From assembly GCA_963693315.1 (NCBI GenBank), contig OY856186.1, positions 96,142,943 through 96,206,942 on the forward strand: a stretch of DNA of 64,000 nucleotides, written 5' to 3'. Shown piece after piece: positions 19,564-30,770 of this stretch. Below the pieces are notes generated by a model. The model ran no database searches and had not been told where the DNA came from. It worked only from the letters and a program-made list of their open reading frames with translations. The stretch comes from Diogma glabrata (taxonomy: Eukaryota > Arthropoda > Insecta > Diptera > Cylindrotomidae). Position numbers and translations under genes: made by a program. Within the stretch, counting starts at the first letter, position 1. Each line of letters begins with the position of its first letter.

Positions 19564-21383
19564 CTCTGTCTGCTGTAGAAGTTCCTGGTTACTGATGGTG
19601 TTTGGCCAGAAGCATTTGATCAGTCTTCTCAGGCATTTGTTCACAAACACCTGTAGTTTATTTGTGATCTTTCTTGTTTGTTTCCACGTTTCACACCCAT
19701 ACAGCAGTACTGACTTGACACATGCGTCGAACATTCGTAGCTTTGTCTTTCTTGACAGGACGGATGCATTCCAGATCTTGTGAAGCATATTGAACGTATT
19801 TCTGGCTTTGTTAATACGCTGACTGATATCTTCTTCAGTCTCGCCTGTTTTTGCTACAGTACAACCAAGGTACACAAATTTGTGAACCTCTTCCACTTGT
19901 GTATTGTTGATGGTAATTGGTGTTATCGTTTTGGTGTTCAATCTCATAGCCTTTGTTTTTCTGATATTAATGTTGAGACCGACTTCATGTGCAAGGGTTG
20001 ATGCTTCTGTATTTTCTGCTGCATATCCGTATGTGTGTGTGTAAGTAGACAGATGTCATCTGCGTAATCTAGATCATTGAGCCGTCTGGTTGTATTCCAT
20101 TGGATTCCATTTGGACTTGCATCATCGAGCTTTCTCATGATACTATCTAGTACTATTAGGAATAGTAGCGGGGATAGTACACAGCCTTGTCTCACTCCTC
20201 GGTGGTTGTAGTATTCATCACTTTGCTGTCCTTTGTATTGTATTCTGTTTGCAGCATCCCGATACATTTCTTTGATTAGATCAACTATTTTCTTCGGGAT
20301 GCCCATTTCACAAAGTGTCTTCCATATCGCGCTTCTGTTGATTGAGTCGAAGGCGCGTTCGAAGTCCACGAAGAGGAGATACAATGGTGAATTCCATTCA
20401 TTTGATTGCTCTATGATGATTCGGATTGTGTTGATATGATCGGTACAGCTTCTTCCTGGTCTAAAGCTGGCTTATTCATTTCTTAGTTTCATGTTAATTG
20501 ATGGAGATATTCTTTCGAGAATGATCATTGCTAGTATTTTCATTATTGTGTTGAGCAGAGATATACCTCTCCAATTTTTGCATTCTCTTAGATCACCTTT
20601 CCTTGGGATTGTTATGGTTAAACCTTCTTTCCATTTGGTTGGTATTTTACCTTCGTTCCATACATCAGCTAATAGTGGTGTTAGAGCTTCTGCTGTTGTG
20701 TTTACATCTGCTTTGAGTAATTCTGCTGATATATTATCTGTACCAGCAGATTTGTTATTCTTGAGTTTCTGTATGGCATCTCTAACTTCCCGTTTCGTTG
20801 GTGGATGGGTGCTGATAGTTTCGTTATAGTTGTCATCCGGAGACTGCAAATTATCTTCATGTTAGTGGCAGTTGTCTTCGAAGTATTCTTTCCATCTATT
20901 TAGCTGTTGTTCATGTGTTGTGAGGGTTTGACCAGATTCATCCTTTATTGGTGGAGTGTTTGTATATTTGTTGGTGACCTTTCTCACGCATTTGTGTAGT
21001 GTGCGCATATTTCTGTTAGCTGCTGTTCTCTCTTCAATTTTCTTCCATGTATCATCGCTAATCCATGGTTTCCGTGATTTGTCTTGGTATCCTAGCACAT
21101 CTGTAGCAGTTTTGACGTAAGCTTCTTTAACTTGTTCCCATTTTTCATCAATGCTGGTGGTTTCGTTATTTGGTAGATTGAGCTGGAGTGATTCTTTGAA
21201 GATGTTATTTGTATTTTTGTCGCTCAATCTGTTGATGTTAAATTTCCTCTGACATGACTTGTTGTGTTTTACTGCGGCTGGTTTAATTTTGAATGTTGCA
21301 ATTACCAGTTGATGGTCGCTCTGTATGTCTGCTCCTCGCTTTGCTCTGACGTCTTGTCGTGAGGATAGAAACTTCTTATTCAC
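19564..21383 (-). pseudogene. RTE LINE reverse transcriptase
   Basis: Minus-strand reverse transcriptase with TDNISAELLK, LRECKNWRGISLLN, VDFERAFDSI, GVRQGCVLSPLLF and the catalytic YADD (in LNDLDYADDICLL), then a thumb/tail region ending NQELLQQTEQ. The frame from 21383 to about 20030 is broken only by TAA or TGA-type stops near 20860 and 20470. One frameshift follows near 20015-20035, after which the tail is open to the MITE. These few lesions make it a recognisable but dead copy. Confidence 0.8.
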
Positions 21384-21515
21384 CAGTACGTGATCAATTT
21401 GATTCTTGGTTCTTCCATTTGGTGATGTCCAAGTGTATTTGTTTATGTTGTTGTGTGGGAACTTGCTGCCTCCTATGAATAGTTGATTTGTGACACAACA
21501 ATCGATAAGCCTGTC

Positions 21516-22157
21516 TTAATTATTGTTACGTGTTGATTCTAGTGCATGTTTGCCCATGACTGATTCCATTCCGGTGTTGTCGGTTCCAATTTTGGCATTG
21601 AAATCACCTTGTATTATTTTGATGTCATTTCGGTGTGCACTAGCCAACGCTACTTGGAGCTGTTCGTAGAATTCATCTTTTGTCGCATCATCAGCTTCTT
21701 CGGTAGGTGCATAGCACTGTATGATCGTTGTATTTCTAATTTTCGATTGGAATCTTGCTGTTATTATTCTGCTACTGATTGGTTTCCATTCGAGAAGTGC
21801 TTTCTTTGCGTTAGGTGTTATTAATATTGCTACGCCTTGTTCATGTGTGTTGGATTTACCAGAGAACATCATGTAATTTGCTTTACTTGTTGTTAGCTCT
21901 CCGCTGTTCTTCCATCTTACTTCACTGAGTCCTAGTATTTCGATGTTATATTCTTTCATTACTTTCTCAACTTGTGCTAACCGCGATGTTTCTATCAGAG
22001 TTCTGACATTCCAGTTTCCTACTCGTGTCCGGGTACGGTAGCTAAGGGTCGATATTTGATTATTCCGGTTTGTTTTGTTTTGTTTCTTTCTAGTGTACGT
22101 TTCTTTAATCATGTGAATTTCGGATTCACCTTGCAGATTAACGGGTGATTGGGCCAT
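21516..22157 (-). pseudogene. RTE LINE apurinic-like endonuclease domain
   Basis: A 213-codon stretch from an ATG at 22157 with the endonuclease motifs VGNWNVRTL, ILGLSEVRW (catalytic Glu), QCYAPTEE and IIQGDFNAKIG. It stops at TAA at 21516 just after the GDFNAK block; the remaining endonuclease (DHVLV region) continues in the same frame to 21383. It nicks target DNA for target-primed reverse transcription. The preceding 5S-derived segment and no ORF1 fit the RTE clade. Confidence 0.8.
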
Positions 22158-22268
22158 CGAATCCTAGCCAGTTTCCAGGGCTGCTGGATAGGGTATACTG
22201 GCATACCGTGGGCGAGATATTCCTGCTTCAATGTGATTCAATCATATTTCCATATTTTTTCTGATGAA

Positions 22269-22341
22269 GTTCCCAAGCGGTCACCCGTTTAAGTTCGGAC
22301 CCTTCCCAGTGTTGCTTAACTTCCTTGTAAAGCCGGGCATT
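22269..22341 (-). pseudogene. 5S rRNA-derived segment at the head of the RTE LINE
   Basis: The minus strand contains AAGTTAAGCAAC, then GGGTCCGAACTTAAACGGG and GTGACCGCTTGGGAAC. They have the order and spacing of the box A, intermediate element and box C of a 5S rRNA gene. The 5' third and 3' end of 5S are missing or diverged. It lies about 110 bases upstream of the LINE endonuclease ATG, in the same orientation. It could be an internal polymerase III promoter captured by the element, a SINE-like head, or a trace of insertion into a 5S gene. Confidence 0.7.
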
Positions 22342-22712
22342 CACATACAACGGAAACAGTGATGACGGCTTAAGTGATGTTGTTGACTTATCCACTTCTC
22401 CATCTCGACCACGTACAAGTGTATTAGCGTTATAATAATATAAAGGCGTAGTGAAGATAGGAGACGTACAATTATATAATTGGTGAGATTGTTTTTATTA
22501 AAAAATTATTTGGTGTTTTATATTTACTGTTGCCAGGCGGTAGGCAGGTAAACTCTTACGTTTTATTGCTTTGATGTAATAAATATATTATTTTAAAGCA
22601 TAAATTTGTTTTGTATTGCCTGGTAACAAGAAATGTAAAATTTCGTTTTGGTTATTAATAAGAATTTCGAATTTAACCCTTTATCTGTACTCTTCAATTT
22701 AGTTAGTGTCTT
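22342..22712. other. No gene seen
   Basis: AT-rich sequence between the RTE head and a plus-strand LINE fragment; nothing recognisable. Confidence 0.5.
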
Positions 22713-23545
22713 TTGTGTCCCCATTTTTTTTATTTTTCCTTTATCGTGCTACTGTTGCATGAAACCTGCTATCGTGTTTTTGTGACAGAGAAACCCAGTT
22801 TTTTTTTGTGTTGTGTAGTGTTGAAATTTAGGCCTGACCGAATCTCAGTATCTATACCTGCAATGTCAAAGGGTAAGTCTTTGTCTCAACAAAATGGCAG
22901 CAGAGTGAACCAACAGCTTAGCACTGACTTCACCAACATAAGAGGTCTCAATTCGAATCTCAACGAGGTTCATCACTACATCGAAAAAAATAAACCTGAC
23001 ATATTGTTTCTTACCCAAACAATTGTCAGTGGCAAAGCATCGAAATTGGATCTCGATAAATATCAGATACCTAGCTACGAATTGGAACAATCCTTTTATA
23101 ACAGGCATGGTGTCTGAGCATATGTTCGAAATTCACTTTTATGTATGAGAATTAAGGCTTACGAGTTGAACTCTAAGCACCATAATTCTATAGCACTAAA
23201 GATCTCAGGTATTGATGAAACTATGTTTATAATAGGATTATACAGATCCCCGAATTCCCCCCCTGGATGTCCCTTTTTCCCTTTTTTATAAAATATCGGC
23301 TAATCTATACAAGATTACCACGGACTACCCCAAAGCAGGACTGGTCATTCTTGGAGACTTTAATATTCATAATAAAGAATGGCTTAAGTATTCATCGCGC
23401 ACTGACGACGTAGGAAGGCAAGCCGAACTGATACTCGCAGATTATCACGGTTTGACGCAAATAATAGAGTGTCCCACTAGAATCCCAAATAATTCACATC
23501 ATAACAATAATTTGCTTGACCATTTTTGGTTTTCTTTCAACTTGG
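22713..23545 (+). pseudogene. 5' fragment of a Jockey/CR1-like LINE (endonuclease start)
   Basis: The frame from about 22863 (MSKGKSLSQQNGSRVNQ) enters an endonuclease start with NIRGLNSNLNEVHHYIE and KPDILFLTQT, then GLYRSPN and GDFNIHNKEW further on in shifted frames. A TGA at 23116-23118 and several later stops destroy it. The copy ends near 23545 within the endonuclease. It is related to, but not the same as, the LINE at 27240-30770. The codons before 22863 probably represent leader. Confidence 0.65.
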
Positions 23546-24020
23546 CATATAAGTAGTATGGACAAAATCAAAAATACAACTTATTTTAAAATTTTTTTAA
23601 AGTGCATAATTTGAGCATAGGGGGCACCCCAACATGCATGAAAAATGAAAATTCTGCCAATCCGATGTAACTTTGAAATTAAATTTCTCAAGAACGGCTA
23701 TACCGATTTCATCAAACTTTTTTTTGTTTGATAGATGATTAATTAGTCGTTTGAAAAAAAATTAATTTGCTGTTTTTATAATTAGCTTTTAAATAAAAAT
23801 ACTCTAAAATATATAAAATTTACAAAGAGGCTAATATTCTTGTTCTTGAGATATTTAATTTTAAAGAGTTTTAGTACGGCTGAATTTCGAATTTTTCTTC
23901 ATTTTTTCAAACAACTTCCATTAACAAAAAATTTTAAAATCAATTAAATTTTAACTTTTTTGATTTTTTAAATATAGTTCTAACCTTCCTTTAAAATATA
24001 TCAAATTTACAAGGAGGCAT
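23546..24020. repeat. Degenerate tandem repeat, about 180-bp period
   Basis: TTCTTGAGATATTTAATTTT recurs at about 23842 and 24031, each preceded by a TTTACAA.GAGGC motif. The phrase TTCTCAAGAACGGCTATACC near 23683 looks like an older unit. No coding potential. Confidence 0.6.
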
Positions 24021-24776
24021 TAATTCGTGTTCTTGAGATATTTAATTTTAAAGATTTTTAGTCATTCTAAAATTCTAATTGTTCATTATTTTTTCGAACA
24101 ATTTTTATCATCAATAGTAGTTTAATCAATGAGTGAATAATGAAGTAGTTTATTCTTAAGCAAAAGTTTAAAATTCGAGCGAGGCACGAGCGAGAATTTT
24201 AATTTGCGAGAGAATAAAATTCATTATTCACGAATCGATTACAATACTTTATTCTCTGACAAAGATTTTATTATAAAAAAGAATTGTGTATTATAAAAAA
24301 TAAAAACATTTTCTTCAATTAAAACAATAAATCTTTATTGTTTTAATTGATAAATCAAATTTCTTAATAAAAAAACCCTGATGATAAAAAACGCCCTTCT
24401 CATACAATCAACCAAGTTCAACTAAACGAAATAAGAGAATTACTCAAAATTTGATTTTTGAACAAAACTTATCAAAGCAAATGTGATTATAATTTGAAAA
24501 TAATTTTAATGAAATCAAAATAATTTGACCAATTGGAATCATACCAATTGAATAAAAGTTTCATTAGGCAATAGGTTAAGTTCATTAGGCTATAGGTTAA
24601 AAAACAATACAATAATACATACTATTATTATCGAAAAAACATACAAATAAAGCTGATATAATTAAATGGAAGAGAATAAAAAATTTTAACCACTGAAGTT
24701 CGAGAAAATAATGAACAATTAGAATTTTAATCGAACTAAAAATCTTTAAAATTAAATATCTGAAGAACACGAATTA
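24021..24776. repeat. Inverted-repeat element with 79-bp arms
   Basis: The arm 24021-24099 is repeated in inverted orientation at 24698-24776 with few mismatches. Inside are a GAGCGAG-rich foldback (about 24170-24210), a perfect 17-bp inverted repeat (24315-24331 with 24334-24350), and a copy of a dispersed ~245-bp repeat (24450-24695). Confidence 0.65.
24450..24695. repeat. Dispersed repeat B, copy 1
   Basis: Begins TTTGATTTTTGAACAAAAC and ends near GAGAATAAAA. Another copy lies at 43455-43714, and its first ~50 bases recur at 40223-40273 immediately before HINE copy 2, which appears to have inserted into it. Non-coding. Confidence 0.7.
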
Positions 24777-26017
24777 ACCGTCACCACCATGTTTTGGCGC
24801 CAGTGAAGTTGAGGAAAGAAAGATTTGCTGGAAAGATTTTAGTTAAGGGTCGCGGTTTTTATTACACACTTTTATTTAACTTGATTTTGAGAGCTTTGAT
24901 GGGTAGAATTTTGTGATTCATTTTTCAGTAACTTCCCATTATGTGATTGATCCCAAATTGAAAAGACAAGTTTGTTGAAGCAGTCAGTACGTATTTCTAA
25001 AACTTTTAAAGCAAAAAACTTTATAAATCTGAAGAAAAAAAATTCAAATTTTTCTTCATTCTGAAAGACCTTAAAGAATTGCACTGAAATCCTCATCCTC
25101 TGGTTGACTCATTTTGAGCGAAGGAATTTTGGTAATACTGTGTATATCATTATAATCATAGACATCATGCATGTTTGTGTCATTTTATATGGATAAAAGG
25201 CCTTCCATTATAAATAATGAACACAAAAAAAAATAAAAGTATGACATTTCGTTCTAATTTCAAAGCTTATAGACCTTTTATCTTAAAGTTCAAATCGTTA
25301 TTTTGGTGTATTTGACAGATTACATACAGCAATGATAATTAAAATTCAGTTATTATGTATGAAAATATGAAAATCCATAAAATCTGACTGACCCATTTAC
25401 CGCGCTGAAATTTTGCACATACTGAGTATCTCATTATAATAGAGGACATATTACACATTTTGGTAATTTTTATATGAAAAAATGGCCTTAAATTGTAAAT
25501 AATGAGTGATTTGTATTTCGAAAATTTTAAATAATTGTTATTTCTTCTAAATCCAGATTGTTTTGTGTTCTCGTTAAGTTTTTTTTTCTATAGTTGCATA
25601 ATTATTATTTTTTCAATACATTTTAATACATAATTAATGATTTCTAGTTATCATAGCTGTATGTAATCTGTAAATTACATACAGTAATATAACGATTCGA
25701 ATTTTAAGGAAAAAGCTCTATAATTCAGACCTTTTTTCCGAAAAAAAACTTGACATTTGGTGCGAAATCTTATATTCAATAATATATGTACAACTTAAAA
25801 TTAATACAAGGAGCAAAGAAACGTACTAAAATTTTACACTGGATGTTTAAATAACATAATTGCAATTGTTATAGTGCAATTAACCTTATTAAAATTACTT
25901 TAAATTTCAAAGAATATTAAATTTTCGGTAAGTGATTTAATTGCTAGTTTTACTTATGGTGTATTTTCTGTGAAATAATGTGGTTAATTTATTTGTAGGT
26001 AAAATTATATAACTAAA
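24777..26017. other. No gene; weak internal duplications
   Basis: Two diverged segments near 25120-25225 and 25385-25510 share CATTATAAT and AAA.GGCCTT motifs, suggesting an old tandem repeat of about 265 bp. TTACATACAG recurs at about 25321 and 25676. An open frame at 24872-25096 (minus) has no recognisable motif and I do not call it a gene. Confidence 0.4.
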
Positions 26018-26662
26018 AACTCTAAAATAAAAAAATAAATAAAAAAAATTAAAAAAACACACTTTTTGAAAAACGAACTAAAAAGTAGAAAATAAATTTT
26101 GCATTAACACCAGCGTTATGTCTTTTATAATTATATTTTCTTTGAAATTGTAAGAAGAAAAAATATTTGAATGGTATTAAACACATCTTAGCATAGATGC
26201 AAATATTAAATTTTTGACTAATTTAAAATGCTGATTTTCGATTGACAAACAGTTTTCCGTTCCCATTTGTTACATAAAATAAAAGTGGGTGGCGCATTCA
26301 GAAAGGAAAGGGAATAAACGTTGGTAGTCTCTCTTGTTAGAGATTAATATAGCATACATTTGTTCCTTTTCTATATTAATGTATACGTCACCCACTTTTA
26401 TTTTATGTAACAAATGGGAACGGAAAACTGTTTGTCAATCGAAAATTAGCATTTTAAATTAGTCAAAAATTTAAAATTTGCATTTATGCTAAGATGTGTT
26501 AAATACCATTCAAATATTTTTTCTTCTTACAATTTCAAAGAAAATATAATTATAAAAGACATAACGCTGGTGTTAATGCAAAATTTATTTTCTACTTTTT
26601 AGTTCGTTTTTCAAAAAGTGTGTTTTTTAAATTTTTTTTATTTATTTTTTGTTTTTGGAGTT
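26018..26662. repeat. 645-bp palindrome with ~270-bp arms
   Basis: Left arm 26018-26291 and right arm 26389-26662 are near-perfect inverted copies around a 97-base spacer. The spacer itself contains a smaller inverted repeat (ATTAATATAG/CTATATTAAT). No coding capacity. This may be a foldback transposon or a source of long hairpin RNA. Confidence 0.85.
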
Positions 26663-26737
26663 AAAAACGTGAAAAAAAAAGAATTCAGCCATCTAATTGT
26701 CGGTCGTGGTATTGTATTTTTTTTTTTGAAGTTTTTA

Positions 26738-27192
26738 TGCTGTGTGCCTCACACCAACTTTTTGAGCTAAATCAGGACTTTTCATTTCATACCCAAGTTG
26801 CGCTATTGACCACCAGGCGGTGGACCAAAAGTCTCCTCGTCAGCTTGCTTTTCAATTCAGTTGTCAATTCATTGAAACGACACATATATTTAAAAACAGT
26901 TATTTAAAAAAAAATGGAAAATATTTCAAATTTATACAAAAGAAAATATTCGGTAAGATGAAGGTATTTTAAAAAAACAAGCTCCCAAATACAATTTCAT
27001 TATCATCCTCCGTTATGACAATTGACAATGTTTACAAATTTTGACATTTAAAAAGATTCTAATTTAAATATGAGGTCAGGCACAGGTTGTACGTTTGATA
27101 AGAGTGACATCTATGAATAGCATATGTGCATTAGCAATTAGTTTAGAAAAGTCAGTGATTTAGCAAAAAATACTAGTGTGAGGCACACAGCA
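26738..27192. mobile_element. MITE with 17-bp inverted ends and TTA duplication (455 bp)
   Basis: Ends are TGCTGTGTGCCTCACAC and its inverted copy. TTA flanks both sides (26735-26737 and 27193-27195). A 3-bp TTA duplication suggests PIF/Harbinger. The interior is non-coding, apart from a GC-richer patch near 26790-26860. Confidence 0.65.
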
Positions 27193-27329
27193 TTAAAGAG
27201 GTAAAAAATTGAATTTTTAATTTATTAAAAAAAGTAGTTAAAATTTTCTAATTTTTTTTTTTTTTTTTTAATAAGAAGTGTTGTGTAGTAGGAATTACAA
27301 AATGTGTCACAACAACACATAGATACCTT

Positions 27330-30237
27330 TTAAGACGTAGGTCCCACAACAACATGCGTCTTGAGGTATAGGTGGACGCTTTTTTTAAATCTTTGTGGAT
27401 TGAAAGCACTCGAGACTATTGATTCGGGCAAAGCATTCCATGTGTACGATGTACGCACAAAGAAATCTCTTTGCATTCTATTACTATGACAGTGATGTAA
27501 TCTCGACAGTTCGACCGCCCGCACACACCGATTGACGAGTAAAACGGGGAAAAACATATGTCTGAGGCATTATGGACCTGATTTCATCCGAGCACTGCTG
27601 GTGACGATATTTATAAAAAACAACGAGATCAGCAACAGTGCGACGATGTTGCAGGGAATCAAGACCTAATGTTAAATCTCGATCACCAACAATTCGTATA
27701 GCTCGCTTTTGAATAGAGTCCAAAAGAGCCAGGATAGTAACAGATGCAGCGCCCCAAACTTGACAACAATACTCCATACATTGACGAATATAGGACTTAT
27801 AAATGTGGAGTAATTGATGCGAAGTAAAATATTTTTTACATCTATTGAGGAGGCCGAGTTTTCTTGACGCGCTCTTTGCCATGGCCATTATATGATCGTT
27901 CCAGAGTAAGTCATTGGAAATTGTGACTCCCAATAAACGAATGCTTTCACATTCGCGTATTTGGTCGTCACACATATTAATTGAAATATCGTTGGGAAAC
28001 TCGGTCTTTGATCTGGAAACAATCAATAGCTGTGTTTTGGTGGAATTAAAATTGACCAAATTTTTGTCACCCCAATTGGCGACTTTTTTTAGGTCCTCGT
28101 TTACATTTATGGCAGCGTCTCTCCGGACGGGATTTATTCGTTCATGCATTTTACCCTTTGAAGATAGGGGGACGAATGACTTGTGCAGTGTACTATCATC
28201 TGCCAAGCTATTTATTGGGTTACTGGTGATTTGCAACAGTTCGTTGATATAAATTAAAAATAAAGTGGGAGATAAAACTGAGCCTTGGGGTACACCAGCG
28301 TTAATTAATTTGGACTCAGAAGAAAAGCCATCTATATATACCGAGATGTATCGGTTAGACAGAAAATTTTGAATCAACTTCACGACTGCGGGATGAAAAC
28401 CGTACGCAACGAGCTTGTTGATCAAGTTGGCTTGTCAAATTCGGTCAAATGCTTTTGAGATGTCTAATGCGATCACGTACGTTTGACCACCTTTCTCAAG
28501 TATGCTATTCCAAATATGTGCCACATAGTTCAATAGATCGGTTGTTCATCTTTTGTTTCTAAAACCGTATTGGCTGTCAGATATCAAATGGTTGTCTTCC
28601 AAAAATTTGGATATGTGTGAATTAATATAGTGCTCGTATATTTTAGACATGACTGGGAGTAAGGCTATTGGTCTATAATTTAAAATATCACATTTCGTTC
28701 CTTTTTTTGGGACAGGCTGGACATTGGCCAACTTCCAGCAGGATGGATAAATACCAGATTTATAGGATTTATAAAATATTTTGGTGAGGGTTGGTGCAAG
28801 TTCTTTTGAAAATGTTTTTAGAATAACAGGAGGAATGTTGTCCAGACCAGAAGCTTTGTTGTTGTTTAACCCCCTTAAAAGTTTTTCGATAATTTTGGGT
28901 TTGAAATGTAATTGTTTCATATTAACTCCTGAAGACGGGATTTGGGGTATTTCTTTAGGAGTTTCTAAAACTGTTGAATTTGAAGCAAAGCGTTCCGCGA
29001 ACAATGTAGCTTTCCTTGCAGGGTCAGTAATGATTGAGTCACCATCAATGATAGGAGGGATAGAAGATTTAGTACCACAATTTAAAGAATTAATGGCACT
29101 GTAAAAATTTTTGTCAGAAATTGACATACTCGAAAGTTTTGCCGCTTTCGCTCTGTCAATCTCTGCTTTTTCGTTTTCGATTATCTGGTTTGATATTTTA
29201 TTAGCCTTTAAATATTGGGATCGATTAACAGAGTTCTTTTTATGAATCCAAATATTAAATAATCTACGTTTGTTTCTAAGAGCCAATTTGGCTGCTTTCA
29301 AAAACAAATATTTTTGTTGGGGTTTCATTATTGAAAAGGGAACGAATTTGTTAATACCGAATTGAATGGTTTCAGTAAAGTTTTGAGCAGAAACATTTAC
29401 ATCGTCAGTATAAAAACAATGACGATCAAAAGGGAAACCTTGAAAAAAACTTCGGAGACCATTGGTGTCCATTTTTGAAAAGTGAAATATTTTACGGGAT
29501 TTGGGAACTCTAGTTTGTAGCAAATCAGTTTTGATAACTGATGTGATTAGATAATGGTCAGAATTTCCAATACTACCCTTATCGACATCGACACTCGTAA
29601 TATCTGGCATAGATGTGAGATAAAGGTCTAAGAGAAAACTTTTATCACCGCCATTACGAGGAGTGAAAGTTGGGCTTTTTACAATCTGCGTCAGGTCGTG
29701 CGATGCAGCAAATATTTCTGCCTGCCTTCCATTGTTGTCGTCGGTCATTTTGGAAAATTCCAACCACGATTTGTTGTGGTCGTTGAAGTCACCGGTAACG
29801 ATAACCTCACAACTTTGAAATTGTGCTCTAATTTCGTCGACAACATTAGTCAAGTCATTAAAAAAATTGGGATTATGTTTGTTTGGGGACCGGTATAGAG
29901 CTATTGTGAAAAAAGAAATTTCAGGTAGACAAACCTTTAATACTACTGTACTGTAGTCATCACCATGTACTTCATAATTTGGAAAGCGTTTATATGCAAC
30001 ACTCTCATGAATGTATGCACATACACCTTGATGGAGTTTAAAAGCTGATTCAAGCCTATATTTGGGATTTAGTGTTACGTCATAGGGATAGTTTTCAGAA
30101 ACTTGTGTTTCTGTAAGAAAAAGAATATGCGGTTGGTCGTGCTCGAGATGATGTTGCACGGCGTCCCGGTTGGCATTCAATCCAGAAATATTTTGGATGT
30201 GTATTTTAAAAAGTTTTATATCGAATGTGATAGTCAT
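27330..30237 (-). pseudogene. Jockey/CR1-like LINE endonuclease-reverse transcriptase
   Basis: The 563-codon first stretch has endonuclease motifs (ILFLTETQVS, FTIALYRSPN, VTGDFNDHNKSW, IGNSDHYLI) and the start of the reverse transcriptase (LNNNKASGLDNIPPVIL, LANVQPVPKKG, NYRPIALLPVMSKIYE, SDSQYGFR). A TGA at 28546 and another near 28430 interrupt it in the same frame. The frame then reopens from 28425 with GVPQGSVLSPTLFLIYINEL and the catalytic ADDS (replacing the usual ADDT). One inserted base near 27490, seen by comparison with 50100-50339, shifts the last ~50 codons (27330-27557). These three lesions make it inactive. Confidence 0.85.
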
Positions 30238-30770
30238 TTGATCAAAATATAATTTGTTTTAAAAATGGGTAACTAAACAATAAATCCTATCATATAATAA
30301 AATATGACATAGGCCAATATTTCATGATAGGATGTAAGCAATAATAAACAGGTGAAAACAAAGTTTTCAAAATATTTGAAAGGTTACTAAAATATTTATC
30401 CATATTGTTCCCACGAGTTTGGACGCAATAAAGGTCACCAACAGGCTTTCGTCTATACCTGTTAGAAGTCTATATACAACTGGGGGCGACAGGTGCCCAG
30501 AGGATGGTACTTTTGTGGTTTGACCCTGCAAGAGCGAGAGTCCTCTCTAGTGTGTACCCACCAGGGGGTGCTAATAAGGGAGCACCTTCCCGCGACCCGG
30601 GCGGCTAAGCCAAGGTCCCCGTTCTCGCTAGACATGACAACAGGTTTACGGTTAGAAATAGCAGAGCCCACTATAGCTCAGGTACCTCGGGTTCGCCACT
30701 TTAAACAATATTTAACTGTGTTAACGTTTATGATTAAAAATATTCAAAATGATGTCAGATGACATTCGTT
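30238..30770 (-). other. 5' UTR of the Jockey/CR1-like LINE
   Basis: A GC-rich block (30480-30680) on the minus strand contains GCCCGGGTCGCGGGAAGG and GGGTCAAACCACAAAAG. It resembles structured LINE leaders. Two short overlapping open frames here are not convincing genes. Confidence 0.5.

Larger units (their letters stand above)
17801..22400 (-). mobile_element. RTE-type LINE with two later insertions
   Basis: A non-LTR element reads right to left: 5S-derived head (22269-22341), endonuclease (22157-21516), reverse transcriptase (to 19564) and C-terminal tail (19398-19252 and 18059-17941). The hAT insertion (18060-19251) and the MITE (19402-19560) interrupt it. Removing each insertion with one target-duplication copy restores a continuous frame across the junction, which proves both inserted after the LINE. 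The single EN-RT frame and the C-terminal tail ending VDALCS resemble RTE elements of the SR2 kind. The 3' UTR is taken to run to about 17801. Confidence 0.75.
27240..30770 (-). mobile_element. Nearly full-length Jockey/CR1-like LINE
   Basis: Reads right to left: 5' UTR (30770-30238), endonuclease and reverse transcriptase frame (30237-27330), and short 3' UTR ending in an A-rich tail (27245-27275). The tail TGTGACACATTTTGTAATTCC followed by poly(A) is shared with the truncated copy at 50092-50420, which confirms the 3' end. Confidence 0.8.
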
